This document shows, piece by piece, positions 53,791 to 63,853 of a stretch of DNA of 64,000 bases. The translations under genes and the position numbers were made by a program. Positions within the stretch are counted from its first letter, which is position 1. Every line of letters starts with the position of its first letter. The notes under the pieces are model-generated. The model saw nothing but the letters and a program-made list of their open reading frames with translations. It was not told the DNA's origin and made no database searches. The DNA is from Micromonospora fulviviridis. GTDB lineage: Bacteria; Actinomycetota; Actinomycetes; Mycobacteriales; Micromonosporaceae. The stretch spans positions 159,100-223,099 of the forward strand of contig NZ_BMRA01000006.1 in NCBI RefSeq assembly GCF_014648395.1, given 5' to 3'.

Positions 53791-54536
53791 AGCCGGGAGG
53801 TCTTGCCGAATCGACGTATGGCTCTGGCCGCTGCCGTCCTAGGTGGCACCGGTGCACCAACTGCCGGATGAGGTCGTCGAGGAAGTCGGGCGAGGGCGGG
53901 CGCCCCCTCTTGCCGCCGTCGTGCGGTCCGCCGCCAGTCGCAGGTGGTCAGGGTCAGGTAGCCGCCGACTGGGTCGAAGACCGCTCGGAGCGGCGCCGGC
54001 ACTTGCCGGACGCACACCGTCGAGGTCGGTGCCAGGGGTGCGCCGTGGGCGAAGACGTACAGGCGTAGCACCAGAAACCGCCCGGCTCCGGCGAGTCCGG
54101 AGGCGCTGAGGTAAACGGCCTGCTCCCAGCCGATGCTGGCGGACGGCTGCACAGCGTGCAGGACGAGGATGGCAGCTGAGGTGACCAGATAGGCGGCGGT
54201 GGCGGAGCCGGCGGACTGCAGATGCTGGTGCCATCGCGCGCGCCGACCGGCGCCGAAGGTGAACCGGGCGTGCAGTTCCGTGCCAAGCAGCGTGGATATC
54301 GCGGTGATCAATGCGTTGGCGGCCGCCCATGGCATGAGCGTGGCCACCACCGGCACTGCGACACTGGAGGCGAGCCCGACACCACCGCCGAGCAGAACGA
54401 ACCTGGCAAATGAGCCTAGTGTGCTTCGGTTCACCGGTCGGTCCTCGGATGCTCCGGGTGACTTCGGCAGGAGCAGCGACGTGATCTGCTCACCTTCACG
54501 CACTCGTGCAAAGCAGCGGCGAATGGGCTTCAGCAT
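53631..54536 (-). CDS. GtrA-like membrane protein running into an IS3 scrap
   Basis: The frame from ATG 54536 has four helices typical of GtrA-family flippase-type proteins: SFARFVLLGGGVGLASSVAV, AAANALITAISTLLGTELHARF, SATAAYLVTSAAILVLHAV and YLSASGLAGAGRFLVLRLYVF. GtrA proteins move lipid-linked sugars or act as small transporters. A normal GtrA ends soon after the fourth helix; here about 140 further residues, rich in R and P, follow. From about 53790 the same DNA encodes the IS3 scrap in another frame, so the present C-terminus is an artefact of insertion or deletion. Codon bias is good through the four helices only. No partner glycosyltransferase is nearby. Confidence 0.6.
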   Translation of the reverse strand: MLKPIRRCFARVREGEQITSLLLPKSPGASEDRPVNRSTLGSFARFVLLGGGVGLASSVAVPVVATLMPWAAANALITAISTLLGTELHARFTFGAGRRARWHQHLQSAGSATAAYLVTSAAILVLHAVQPSASIGWEQAVYLSASGLAGAGRFLVLRLYVFAHGAPLAPTSTVCVRQVPAPLRAVFDPVGGYLTLTTCDWRRTARRRQEGAPALARLPRRPHPAVGAPVPPRTAAARAIRRFGKTSRLASAGRRPSTLEQRGRRPTQHLPLDRLLQPPPSPLRPRLPQPHDPTTLLPIAA

Positions 54537-55026
54537 CGACGGAACGGTCGAACCGGAGCAACGTCTTCTTCGACCGGCTTGCCAGCGCCGCTGCGGCAGG
54601 CAGCCCTCGCCGGTGGCGGTCAGCCGCACCATGCCGGTCATCTGCCTGCTCATCACAGCTCTCCTCGCCAGGACAGCGGAGATCGAGGCCGGCGTGTCGA
54701 ACTTCGGCATCACACTCTCCATCGGACGGTCGTCATTTCGTGCTCGGCGGCTCGTGTGTCCGCCGTGCACACTGACCATCGCTACCGCCGCTGACACCGC
54801 CCTATCAGCGCGCTGACACGGAGGCTCACCCACATCGACCCGATGTCAGCAGCGTGGAGCGGCGGCGGCTTCACCCAGCCCGTGTACGACGTACTCCACG
54901 CCGCCCTCCCCGCAACACCCGAGGACAGCCGATACCGCGACGGCTTGAGCCGGCCCTAGCGTGCCGAGCCTCCGGCAGTTGACCCTGCCTGACGGAGTGC
55001 CCGCGTAGGTAGGCGATGATCGTGGG
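54537..55026. other. No supported gene
   Basis: About 490 bases between the GtrA-like gene and the Asp-run gene. Overlapping frames exist but lack recognisable domains. Confidence 0.4.
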
Positions 55027-55770
<744 letters not shown>

Positions 55771-56310
55771 CCCCTGGAAGCGGCGCCTTGCAGGCGCGGG
55801 CACCCGGGCGCCGACGAAGGGGCTCGCACGTCGACCGTACGCCAGTGCCGCTATCCGGAAGCCCGCAGATCATCAGCGGGCCCCGGAGGTCGATGAGCAA
55901 GTCCGGTCGGCGAGTGTGGAGATGCTCGTCGGGGTGCACCGTCGGCACCGGTACAGGGGATGTCTCTCAACACCGTCGCCTCGTGCTCGCCTGACGATCC
56001 AGGGGACCTGCGAGCTGGCGACATCGTGGTGAGCCGTTCGGTGCTGGTGGCAAAGGCATGGGCTGAACGCTGCTGGGATACCAGCGCAAGCCGCATTCCG
56101 CCACGGGAGTGGAGGACTTTTGAGTGGTGAACGCGCTTGGCCCGCTAGCCAGATCCCGGTACCCCCGTACCCGCTTCATCGAACTGCCTTGCGGTATCCC
56201 CTCTTTGGCACGGGCGTGCGTGGGGGGATCTCCGTCAGGCTCCCTCGCGCCGCATCTGCGGCATGGGAATTGTCGCGTGTACGGGTGGACGCGACCGTGG
56301 TTGATGACCT
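55771..56310. other. No supported gene
   Basis: About 540 bases with several overlapping frames on both strands but no domain, start or operon context that I can support. It may hold decayed sequence like the rest of this area. Confidence 0.4.
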
Positions 56311-56721
56311 TCAGATCCATGTCCAGGGACGGAGGGCCATCCACAGGCGCCCCCGCCAACGGGCCCGCCGAGGATGAAGGAAGAGCTCAATGTCCTCCAA
56401 CGCAGTGATGGCGGCACCACCGACATAAGGGGCCGATCGAACACGGCGAAGGGCGGCAACTACTCGAGTTTCCTCCAGCTGGCCGTGAACCCTCGCCAGA
56501 TGGCCCAAACATGTGGCGGCCAGGGCCCTCACCTGGCGATCCTCGTGATCGAGTAGCTCAAGATAGAGTCCCTGCAGCTCCTGCCAGTCCCCGTCGCCGT
56601 ACAGCACGGCACCGACCATCGCATCCAGTGCGCTGGAAAGCTCGCCGCGATCAAGCGCCCCACGCACCTCAGCCGGCGTCGCCGGCGGCGGGTTGTGGAA
56701 CACACGATGCTCATGGCTCAT
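56311..56721 (-). CDS. HEAT-repeat-like small protein
   Basis: A 136-residue helical protein. PATPAEVRGALDRGELSSALDAMVGAVLYGDGDWQELQGLYLELLDHEDRQVRALAATCLGHLARVHGQL is two HEAT-like helical pairs, with the typical D..VR..A...LG pattern in the second. ATG 56721 follows AAGGA at a 7-base distance; a GTG six codons upstream has no ribosome site. Proteins of this type with the VRALAATCLGHLARIHG segment are recurrent among polymorphic-toxin immunity genes in actinomycetes, but no toxin gene is near. Function by inference only. Confidence 0.7.
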   Translation of the reverse strand: MSHEHRVFHNPPPATPAEVRGALDRGELSSALDAMVGAVLYGDGDWQELQGLYLELLDHEDRQVRALAATCLGHLARVHGQLEETRVVAALRRVRSAPYVGGAAITALEDIELFLHPRRARWRGRLWMALRPWTWI

Positions 56722-57012
56722 GGCAACATCCTTGCTCACCTTCGAGCGATGGCCGCCAGGACAGACTCACCCTGGCAGAGCACCCGCAGGCCGAACACGT
56801 GCGCCGAAATGTCGGGCGCGTCGGCAGAGGCCTGCCAGTGCCCCTTGTCGTTGTCGCTTCAGCGGAGGGTCGTCCTCGGTCGGCGGGATTCCGCCCGGCC
56901 GGCGGCATCGGTGCGTGTGGTCGGGTTCCACTGGGAGGAGCCAACAGCGCAGTTGAACCGGCGAGCGTGAGCGGACGGATCTGCCTGCCTTGCGGGTGGC
57001 GCACCCGAGAGG

Positions 57013-57531
57013 TCAGGACGAGAAGCCGTCGACCACGGCGCGTCGGCTGGTGGCCGCAAACCAGCTGCGGACCTGGGGGCGGCTGGTCAGGAACAGCAGC
57101 GCGACCACCACGAGCGCCTTGGCGACGTTGACCGCTCGGATCCACCAGGGGAACGGCTGGAGCAGGGTCAGACCGGATACGAGCAGCACGACCACCGAGA
57201 CGTAGACCACCTGCCGGTACGCCTTGCGCTGGCCCTCTCGCAGCCCGTGGATCACCCACAGGTAGGCGAGCGCGACCAGCGCCACGGGCAGCACGCGGGA
57301 CCACGCCGACGAGCGCAGCGTCTCCCGGGCGGCGGCCAGGTCGGTGCCGGCGGGCAGGTCGAGGTGGGCGAGCTGGTAGTCCAGCAGCTGCTCCTGGAAG
57401 GCCAGCATCAGGCCGGCGAGCAGGGCGCTCAGGGCCAGGTTGGCGAGCATGAGCACGATCATGCGGCGCACGTGCGGCGGCGTGGCCGTAGCGGCGTCGG
57501 GATCGGTGGCGGGAGCGTCCGGTGTCGTCAT
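57013..57531 (-). CDS. Four-helix integral membrane protein of unknown function
   Basis: A 172-residue protein with four predicted helices: MIVLMLANLALSALLAGLML, SRVLPVALVALAYLWVIHGL, VVYVSVVVLLVSGLTLL and VNVAKALVVVALLFLTS. The N-terminal 20 residues are A, T and P rich and probably cytoplasmic. A loop with FQEQLLDYQLAHLDLP lies between the first two helices. I know similar small proteins from Micromonospora-type genomes but no function. It stands alone on the minus strand. Confidence 0.75.
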   Translation of the reverse strand: MTTPDAPATDPDAATATPPHVRRMIVLMLANLALSALLAGLMLAFQEQLLDYQLAHLDLPAGTDLAAARETLRSSAWSRVLPVALVALAYLWVIHGLREGQRKAYRQVVYVSVVVLLVSGLTLLQPFPWWIRAVNVAKALVVVALLFLTSRPQVRSWFAATSRRAVVDGFSS

Positions 57532-58070
57532 CGGCAGGGATCAGATCACACGCCGCCTTCCCGCGCTGCCCCGGTCTCCCGCCCGTCCCGCTCACCCTGT
57601 GAACTACCCGGCGATTGTGCCCAGCGTTGCCGGCAAGCTCCGCCGCCGACGGCACACGGTCCAGGTGGACGAGCCAATGGGCCGCGGCACCGAACTGGAA
57701 CGGCTACTGGACGAGATGGCCTTCCGGTGTCCGCAGCTACGGCAGGCGGTGGAGTGGAACCGCAAGCAGTCCAGGCGAACCCGCGACCGGCGCCGAGTGG
57801 TGAACGCGATTGATCTGCGCCCTACCCTCCTCTCGCTCTGCGGCCCAGCAGTCGCCTCGATAGGGACGGCTACGCGCCGGAGCTCCGACGAGGTCCAACC
57901 AGAGGACGAACGAAGCGGTGCAGGTGGCGCGGGTCCTAATCCATCGCGCTGCGGCGTTGCTGTTACCGGCCGCTGGGACCTTCCGCGCCACGGATGGCGA
58001 AGGGCCGGCTGTCGAGGCCCGGTTCGCCGCACCGGGTCGGAGCCGGATACCGGACTTGGAGTGTTTCAAC
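57532..58070. other. No supported gene
   Basis: About 540 bases. A plus-strand stretch near 57680 (MGRGTELERLLDEMAFRC) is weakly protein-like but has no plausible continuation or family; nothing else is recognisable. Confidence 0.35.
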
Positions 58071-58352
58071 TCAGACGAGTGCGGAGGCTGCCAACCCTGT
58101 CTCCTCTGCCTCAAGCCGGACGCGCACCCACCCGAGCCCGGTGTCGGCGAGGGCTTGTGCCAGGCGCCGCACGAGCAGCTGTGCCTGCCGCCCGTCGGTG
58201 TCAATTTCTACGTCCAGGTGCCACCGCCCGTCGCCCGTGCCCGCGCCCGTGACACTTCCCTCGTCACCGAGAGTCTGCTCCAAGAGGTCTTCGACGTCGT
58301 CTCGATCGACCGCGTCAGGAAGTGGCCGATCTCCAATGACTTCGATGAACAT
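58071..58352 (-). CDS. Small hypothetical protein, probable leaderless transcript
   Basis: A 93-residue acidic protein, MFIEVIGDRPLPDAVDRDDVEDLLEQTLG, then GSVTGAGTGDGRWHLDVEIDTD and RLAQALADTGLGWVRVRLEAEE. The pattern suggests an alpha/beta ferredoxin-like fold. Similar short proteins occur in streptomycete-type genomes without known role. ATG 58352 is fixed by TATCGT ending exactly 7 bases upstream (58360-58365), the leaderless spacing. It sits in the row of small orphan genes. Confidence 0.65.
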   Translation of the reverse strand: MFIEVIGDRPLPDAVDRDDVEDLLEQTLGDEGSVTGAGTGDGRWHLDVEIDTDGRQAQLLVRRLAQALADTGLGWVRVRLEAEETGLAASALV

Positions 58353-58618
58353 GCGAGGGACGATAGTTGACCCCGCATCGCCAGCGCCGTAACCGTGACC
58401 CATCGGGCCAGGCGGGCGATACCGACCAGGACTGAGCTTTGACCTCTTTCCCCGACAGATGCTCCGATCAGCCAGGGAGTGAGGCGCGGACGCAAGCTCG
58501 ACCGTTGGACCGACGACGATCGAGGCGGGCGAGGACGGAAGTCCCAGCCAGCCTTCGACGTTCCGTAGCCTGTGATCGTTGCTCGTGCCATCGGCGTGCC
58601 ATTAGCCTCCGCTCGGAG

Positions 58619-58870
58619 GTGAGCGACCTGGCAGCGACTCTGGCTCGAGACGAGGCGATCGCCCTCGTGGAGCGGATCATGAGGGGTGACTACGTGGACG
58701 ACGCTGAGCTGGGCGGGTGGCTGCACCAGCTTGAGCGCGACCTCGCCTGTCCGGGCGGCAGCGTCTCCGACCTGATCTTCTGTAGTGACCCCGAATTGAC
58801 GGCTGCTGAGGTGGTGGACCGGGCCTTGGCCTATCAGCCGATTGTGATGCGGTCCACGCCGTGGACGTAG
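58619..58870 (+). CDS. Colicin/pyocin immunity-like protein
   Basis: An 83-residue acidic protein. LARDEAIALVERIMRGDYVDDAELGGWLHQLERDLACPGGSVSDLIF matches the four-helix Colicin_Pyocin immunity pattern (REEFIxLVxRIM...LIxxFExxxxHPxGSDLIFYP), and ELTAAEVVDRALAYQPI follows as the last helix. Such proteins neutralise nuclease bacteriocins or related polymorphic toxins by tight binding. GTG 58619 is chosen because similarity begins right after it; the open frame extends upstream without conserved sequence. No nuclease toxin gene is visible nearby, so it is an orphan immunity gene. Confidence 0.65.
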   Translation: MSDLAATLARDEAIALVERIMRGDYVDDAELGGWLHQLERDLACPGGSVSDLIFCSDPELTAAEVVDRALAYQPIVMRSTPWT

Positions 58871-59061
58871 CCGCCGCGGAGCACAAAGCCTCACACTTCC
58901 CCGTTCCTTGGCCTTCCTGCGGCCTACGCCAAGGCCATGGAACGACTCTGGAAGGAAGCCGTTCCTGGTGAAGACGCACCGCGACTCATTGTCCGGGCAG
59001 CCGCAGACCTCTGGGGCCAAGGGCGTGAGTCAGATCGACGAGCATCTGACGGGCCTGCCGA

Positions 59062-59724
59062 ATGACGCTGGACCCGGCACCGTTGTTGAACCGGCTCGCC
59101 GTCCTACTCGGCTGGGAGGGATCGGCAGACCTGGAGTTCGATTGGCCAGCCCTCGAGGAAGCCGCTGGCCACCCCTTTCCCAAGGACTACCGTCGGTATG
59201 TCGAGCGCTTTCCACCCGGCGACATCGGCTTCCTGAAGGTGCTTCACCCCCTTCGGTGGGGCGCAACGGAGGACTTCCTCACCTACGCGCGGAACTGGCA
59301 TGACGTCATGAACGAGAAGGCGGAGCTTGCCGGGGGGGTCCGCTACCACTTCGGCTCGTCCCCAGGCGACCTCCGAGTATGGGGAACGGTGAACCTCGAC
59401 TATCTGCTCTGCTGGCGTCTGGACGGAGGGCCTCCCGAGCAGTGGCCGACGGTGGTTTGCGACACGGCCATGGCGGACCCGCCGGAGCGCTACGCCGGCA
59501 CCGTCACCGAGCTGCTGGTCGACCTCGCTGAGGCACGGAACCCGTTGCCGGTGATCGGGTACGTGACTGAGATTGAGGGAGCGCCGCATGACGAAGGGCA
59601 ATGCCGCAAGCTGCACCTGGCGGGCCTGTCTGGGCAGTACAGCCTTCCGTGCAGCCAAGACCACCCGCTGACACCGACGCCACCCGACATCGGCAGACCG
59701 GCTGAACAGGGAAGTGACACCTGA
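59062..59724 (+). CDS. SUKH-type (SMI1/KNR4) immunity-like protein
   Basis: A 220-residue protein of the SUKH superfamily. FDWPALEEAAGHPFPKDYRRYVERFPPGDIG is the SMI1/KNR4 start (W..E...G..FP.DYR.Y...FPPG), VWGTVNLDYLLCWRLDGGPPEQWPTVVCD the central strand block with conserved tryptophans, and GTVTELLVDLAEAR the closing helix. In bacteria these are mostly immunity proteins of polymorphic toxin systems. The last 45 residues are not conserved. The neighbouring gene at 59782-60396, on the other strand, is also SUKH-type but of a different branch. Confidence 0.8.
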   Translation: MTLDPAPLLNRLAVLLGWEGSADLEFDWPALEEAAGHPFPKDYRRYVERFPPGDIGFLKVLHPLRWGATEDFLTYARNWHDVMNEKAELAGGVRYHFGSSPGDLRVWGTVNLDYLLCWRLDGGPPEQWPTVVCDTAMADPPERYAGTVTELLVDLAEARNPLPVIGYVTEIEGAPHDEGQCRKLHLAGLSGQYSLPCSQDHPLTPTPPDIGRPAEQGSDT

Positions 59725-59781
59725 CCAGCCGTCCACGATCTTCTGCTAAACCCATGGCTGGCCCAGGCAGGAATGGGGCCG

Positions 59782-60396
59782 TCAACCGCGGTTCGACCCC
59801 GGTATCCAATCTCCTATCCCGCGTTCCCACGCCAATTCCCCGTCTTGGACAACGGCCTTCAGGGGATCCGGCGCCCGGGGATAGTCGTAGGGGATTTGGT
59901 GAGCCAAGCCGACAGCTCGGCCTTCCAGCAGAGCCAACATCTCCATCAGCAGATCGTTCAGGCTATCCCACGCCAAACCGAACGGCCCTTCGACCTTGTC
60001 GAACTCGAATATCCGCCCGTACGGTGGCTGCGGATGAGTATCGAGGACAAGGCAGCCGCCACAGAGATCGTTTCCGAACGCGATCCAGGTCGGCCGCCAG
60101 GAATTGCCCCAGATTGATGCTCTCTGCACGCTGTCGCGTGCCATCTGTGAGCAATCCATCATGTAATAGCCCGGCGGAAGCAGGTTAATGCCGGTGACAC
60201 CTCGTGCGTCGTCGGAACCGTTGAAGTTCAGGAGCAGTTCCACCAAATCAGGTGGAGGTTCTGTGCCCAATTCCGAAGCAAGCTCTGCCAGCACCCGTTC
60301 GTCGGCTGGAGAGTTGATCTTTTCGAACGTGAGAGGCGCGTGCTTCCGTAACCACTCGGCGATCTGCGTCCATAGGAGAGTGATCGAGCCCGGCAT
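59782..60396 (-). CDS. SMI1/KNR4 (SUKH) family protein
   Basis: A 204-residue protein. LWTQIAEWLRKHAPLTFEKINSPA leads to LAELASELGTEPPPDLVELLLNFNGSDD, the classical SMI1 helix pair, and PTWIAFGNDLCGGCLVLDTHP then GRIFEFDKVEGPFGLAWDSLNDLLMEML, the GNDxxGxxxxxD and W.S...LL signatures. It is a clear KNR4/SMI1-type protein, likely cytoplasmic and immunity-like. TAGGTT lies 8 bases before ATG 60396. It is convergent with the preceding SUKH gene with only 57 bases between them and no toxin gene in sight. Confidence 0.85.
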   Translation of the reverse strand: MPGSITLLWTQIAEWLRKHAPLTFEKINSPADERVLAELASELGTEPPPDLVELLLNFNGSDDARGVTGINLLPPGYYMMDCSQMARDSVQRASIWGNSWRPTWIAFGNDLCGGCLVLDTHPQPPYGRIFEFDKVEGPFGLAWDSLNDLLMEMLALLEGRAVGLAHQIPYDYPRAPDPLKAVVQDGELAWERGIGDWIPGSNRG

Positions 60397-60676
60397 GGCT
60401 CACCAACCTAGCGTAGGGAGCCCGCTCCCACCGGCCGTGCCAGAGGGCTCGACTTGAGGAGCCAGTGGCGGGAGCCACCGGGGCGAACCGAGCCGGACGA
60501 GCCCGGACCGATCCAGTTGCCGAGGGCGCGGCGACCACGGCGACGCGGACGTCGCCGAACGGCATGCGGGGACGACGGTTGTACCGCCGTCCGTACCAGT
60601 CGACACGCGGGAGCGAGGAGGGGCAGCAGCGGACAGAACATCTCCCGGTGTCCGCCCGGCCTGGCATGGTAGAGGG

Positions 60677-60964
60677 ATGTGCAGGAACATTCGCGTGCTC
60701 CACAACTTCGAACCGCCGGCGACCGACGATGAGATCGAGGCCGCCGCCATCCAGTACGTCCGCAAGGTCAGCGGCACGACACGGCCGTCCGCGGCCAACG
60801 AGGAGGCGTTCGACGAGGCGATCCGCGCTGTCACGGCGGCCACCCGCACCCTGCTCGACAGCCTCATGACGAAGGCGCCTCCCCGTGACCGCGAGGTGGA
60901 AGCCGCAAAGGCGAAGGCGCGCGCCGCCGAACGGTACGGCCTTCGAGGATCAGCCTCTGCCTGA
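60677..60964 (+). CDS. DUF2277 family protein
   Basis: A 95-residue protein that matches DUF2277 along its length: MCRNIRVLHNFEPPATDDEI at the start, then AAAIQYVRKVSGTTRPSAANEEAFDEAI, LLDSLMTKAPPRDREVEAAKAKARAAERYG. The family is widespread in actinomycetes, with conserved C2 and H9 that might bind a metal; no function is known. Start and length fit the family exactly. Confidence 0.9.
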   Translation: MCRNIRVLHNFEPPATDDEIEAAAIQYVRKVSGTTRPSAANEEAFDEAIRAVTAATRTLLDSLMTKAPPRDREVEAAKAKARAAERYGLRGSASA

Positions 60965-61301
60965 TGGCGCCCGATCCGGCCACGGTGTGTGGCGACTTCG
61001 TGCGTCACCGCGCCGTCGGGAAGACCATGGCCATTGGCTCCCTCCCCGGTGAGCGATCGTGAGGAACCTCGTCCCGCACGGGTTGACGTCGACGAAGAAG
61101 GGGGCGTCGTCACCGATGCGGGTGACGGTGAGTCGAGTGCCATCCCCATCGACCCCACCGCAGCGGCGCACCGTCCTGGCCTTCGCCGACGCTCACGCCC
61201 ATCTGGCGCGGGTCGGGGTGAGGGATGTGGTGAGAGCCGGCGGCCGCAGTCTCGGTCGAGGCACGCCCCAGGACGCGCCTGTCAACGGCGCCGAGCACGA
61301 C
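60965..61301. other. Spacer with a possible gene scrap
   Basis: About 340 bases. One minus-strand frame near 61050-61170 (GTRLTVTRIGDDAPFFVDVN and CGTRFLTIAH) is protein-like for some 35 residues but has no reliable start and loses character afterwards; it could be the relic of a small gene. Nothing else is visible. Confidence 0.3.
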
Positions 61302-61345
61302 CATTGCCTCGTCAGCGAGGGCGGAACCCCACTGACGAGGCAATG
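61302..61345 (-). terminator. Hairpin after the M14 carboxypeptidase gene
   Basis: CATTGCCTCGTCAG (61302-61315) and CTGACGAGGCAATG (61332-61345) form a perfect 14-bp stem with a 16-base loop, 27 bases beyond the minus-strand stop at 61373. It is the likely terminator of the carboxypeptidase gene. Confidence 0.7.
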
Positions 61346-61372
61346 ATCACCGGAGTGCCCGGTAGCGCCTGA

Positions 61373-63853
61373 CTACTGCTCGGCGACCGTGATCGTCGCC
61401 GTGCGGTAGTTGTTGCGCTTCTCGTTGTTCGACGGGTCGTAGTTCTGCTCGATGTTGCCGGCGCTGTCGACCGAGAACCAACGGAACGTGGTGGTCTCGG
61501 TTACGTGGAACACCTGCCCCGGCTCACGGAACTCCGTCGCTGCGTAGCGCGGCGACTCGAGGGTGGGCCGACTGCCGTCCGTCGTGTAGTAGATGGTGGC
61601 CGGCTCGCTGGTCTCGAAGCGCACGTCGACGGGCCCGGAGTACTTCCCGCCGCCGGGAACAAGCTGGGACGTGGGCTTCTGGTTGTCCTTGCCCCACTCC
61701 GCCGCGATCCGGAACATCTCCATGATGCCGTTGGCGTACTCCAACGTCTCGGAGTGGCCGCTGACCAGGTCCGGGTCTCCCACCCACGCCGGCTGGAACG
61801 AACCGCCCTGCCAGTTGCCGGTGGCCGGGTTGTAGATCGAGCCGCCGACCTCCCAGCCGAAGGCGTAGATCCCGTAGGTGTGGTAGAGGTCCTCGCGCAC
61901 GTTGCCCGCGGAGGAGTAGAGGACATCCGATGACCCGCCGACGTTCTCCGGCGTGACGACGGTCTGCCGGTGCGCCTTGACCTGCGACAGGATCCTGGCG
62001 GCCGACTGCCAGTAGAACGCCTCGTCACCCAGCGGCGGACGCGGCGTGGTGATCCGCCCGTCCGCGATGTAGGCGCCCGGCTGCCAGAACAGCTGGCCGC
62101 CGTTGGAGTGCACCGACATCATGAACTTGATGTTCGAGTACTTCTCGACCAGCCAGATGATGTTCTTCGACTCAGGCTCCGACAGCTTCTCCGGTCCCTG
62201 GTAGGTGTCGCTGACGCAGCTGTTCGACCCGCCCGAGTAGCCGTCGTGAGCCGACCCGACCCGATAGTTCCGGTTCAGGTCGACGCCCCAGGAGTTGCGC
62301 CGGGCCGGATCGGCGTTGTCGTCCGCGCAGTGGTTCGTCATGTTCCGACGCTGTGAGGCGAAGTTGTAGAAGCTGTAGTTCGCCCCGTCGGGGTTGTTGG
62401 ACAGGATGAAGAAGACGTCGGTGTTGTCGACGATCTTCTTCGTCTCCCAGTCGGACTTGTAGTTGTGCACCAGACGCTCGGCCGACTCCAGGCTGGTCGT
62501 CGCGGGCACCCATTCGCGGGCGTGGTCCTGCGCCTGGATCAGCACACCCGGGTTCCTGCCGTCGCGGTGCTTGCCGATCCGCAGGACGGGGATCGTGGCC
62601 GGACCACGCGGCACCTCGCCCTCCGGCGCGCCGACGCGCTTCTGGTCGAGGAAGTCGGTCAGCGCGACCGGGCCGGAGGTCGCCGCGACGATGCCGGTGC
62701 CCGCGTTGGTGCGATACGGGTGCGCCCGGTCGATCAGGCCCTGGGACTGGCTCTCCAGTGCCGCCGCCACCTGTGCGGCCGTACTCGCCAGCCCACCGGA
62801 AGCGTCCTTCGCGAGGAGGACGCGGACCGCCTTGCCCGCAACCTCGACCCCGAGCGGCAGGTTCGCCCCCGGCCGGTTCACGAACTCGACGGTGATGTCG
62901 TTGCCGCCCTCGTGGCCCCATGCCGCCGAGCTGACGACGACAGCACCCTGCCCCGTGCCGCCGATCGTGGCCTGCGCCTTCCGCTGGTAGCCGTTCGTCT
63001 TGTTCGGCAGGTAGACGATCTCGGCGATGTCCGGGTACTGGCGGGCGATCTCCTCGGCGCGGCTGAAGAGCTGCTGCGGGTGTCGGTAACCGTCGACGAA
63101 GTCCCACTTGTAGGCGGGGTTCGCCGTCAGCGGCGGCGCGCCGTCCTCGAGCCAGTTGGAGACGTAGCCGGTGGCGACGCCCCCCGTCGAGCTCGTGACC
63201 CGGATCTGGCTCGGGCGGGCGTCGAGCTTGAACAGGTTCCGGTGGAACATGTACTGGCCGGAATCGACGAACCGGCTCATTGTCCGGGCAGAGCCGAACG
63301 AGGTGCCCGAGCCCGAGTCGTTCTCGAGCTGCATCGTGACGATCGGATTCGTCTGCGCCCCTTCGGTGGTCCGCGCCTCGACGTAGAGGAAGCCCTGGCC
63401 CTTCGTCGTGAACCAGTCGGCACGGGCGATCCGTACCGTCTCCTCGTGAGCGAGCGGCTGGACGGCCTGCGCGCGGATTGCCTGGAGGCCGCCGTCGGCC
63501 TCCTCGCTCCAGGCGAAGCCCTCGCCGTCGCCGAGGATTTCGACGCCCAGCGCCTCGAGTTCGGCGACCTGCTCGGCGGTCGCCACCGCCTCGCCTTCGA
63601 TGCCGGTCGGTACCCGCCTGAGACCGTGTTCGAGGTCGAAGCCGGCGGCGACCACCTTGTCCAGCATGTCGGCGCCGGTCAGATGGATGCGGACGAGGCG
63701 TGCGGCCTCCGGAACCTCGAGGCCGGATCGTCCTGAGCCTGCCATGGCTGCCGACCCGGCGGGATCCGCCCCCGCGGGCCCGGTTGCCATGAGGACGCTT
63801 GCCACCAGGGTGGGCACCGCGAAAAGCGCAATGCGTCGTCGTATGTGTCGCAT
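61373..63853 (-). CDS. Secreted zinc carboxypeptidase (M14) with chitobiase-like C-terminal domain
   Basis: An 826-residue exported metallocarboxypeptidase. RHIRRRIALFAVPTLVASV is a Sec signal, cleaved near ATGPAGA. A long N-terminal part of about 380 residues precedes the catalytic domain, in which H444 and E447 (HAREW) and H582 (MSVHSNG) are the zinc ligands, LNRNYR the substrate-binding segment, and E668 (GWEVGG) the catalytic glutamate. The last 100 residues (TSEPATIYYTTDGSRPTLESP) are a chitobiase/hexosaminidase C-terminal-type beta domain, perhaps for wall or polymer binding. It would trim C-terminal residues from extracellular peptides. About 150 bases of its upstream region remain in the window. 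Confidence 0.92.
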   Translation of the reverse strand: MRHIRRRIALFAVPTLVASVLMATGPAGADPAGSAAMAGSGRSGLEVPEAARLVRIHLTGADMLDKVVAAGFDLEHGLRRVPTGIEGEAVATAEQVAELEALGVEILGDGEGFAWSEEADGGLQAIRAQAVQPLAHEETVRIARADWFTTKGQGFLYVEARTTEGAQTNPIVTMQLENDSGSGTSFGSARTMSRFVDSGQYMFHRNLFKLDARPSQIRVTSSTGGVATGYVSNWLEDGAPPLTANPAYKWDFVDGYRHPQQLFSRAEEIARQYPDIAEIVYLPNKTNGYQRKAQATIGGTGQGAVVVSSAAWGHEGGNDITVEFVNRPGANLPLGVEVAGKAVRVLLAKDASGGLASTAAQVAAALESQSQGLIDRAHPYRTNAGTGIVAATSGPVALTDFLDQKRVGAPEGEVPRGPATIPVLRIGKHRDGRNPGVLIQAQDHAREWVPATTSLESAERLVHNYKSDWETKKIVDNTDVFFILSNNPDGANYSFYNFASQRRNMTNHCADDNADPARRNSWGVDLNRNYRVGSAHDGYSGGSNSCVSDTYQGPEKLSEPESKNIIWLVEKYSNIKFMMSVHSNGGQLFWQPGAYIADGRITTPRPPLGDEAFYWQSAARILSQVKAHRQTVVTPENVGGSSDVLYSSAGNVREDLYHTYGIYAFGWEVGGSIYNPATGNWQGGSFQPAWVGDPDLVSGHSETLEYANGIMEMFRIAAEWGKDNQKPTSQLVPGGGKYSGPVDVRFETSEPATIYYTTDGSRPTLESPRYAATEFREPGQVFHVTETTTFRWFSVDSAGNIEQNYDPSNNEKRNNYRTATITVAEQ

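Noticed and set aside
57440..58252. A 270-residue plus-strand frame
   Set aside because: Its ends are antisense to two minus-strand genes and the middle has only a short protein-like stretch without family resemblance.
59780..59815. A GGTTCGACCCC stretch resembling a tRNA T-arm
   Set aside because: No cloverleaf can be built around it and it lies in the C-terminal codons of the SUKH gene at 59782.
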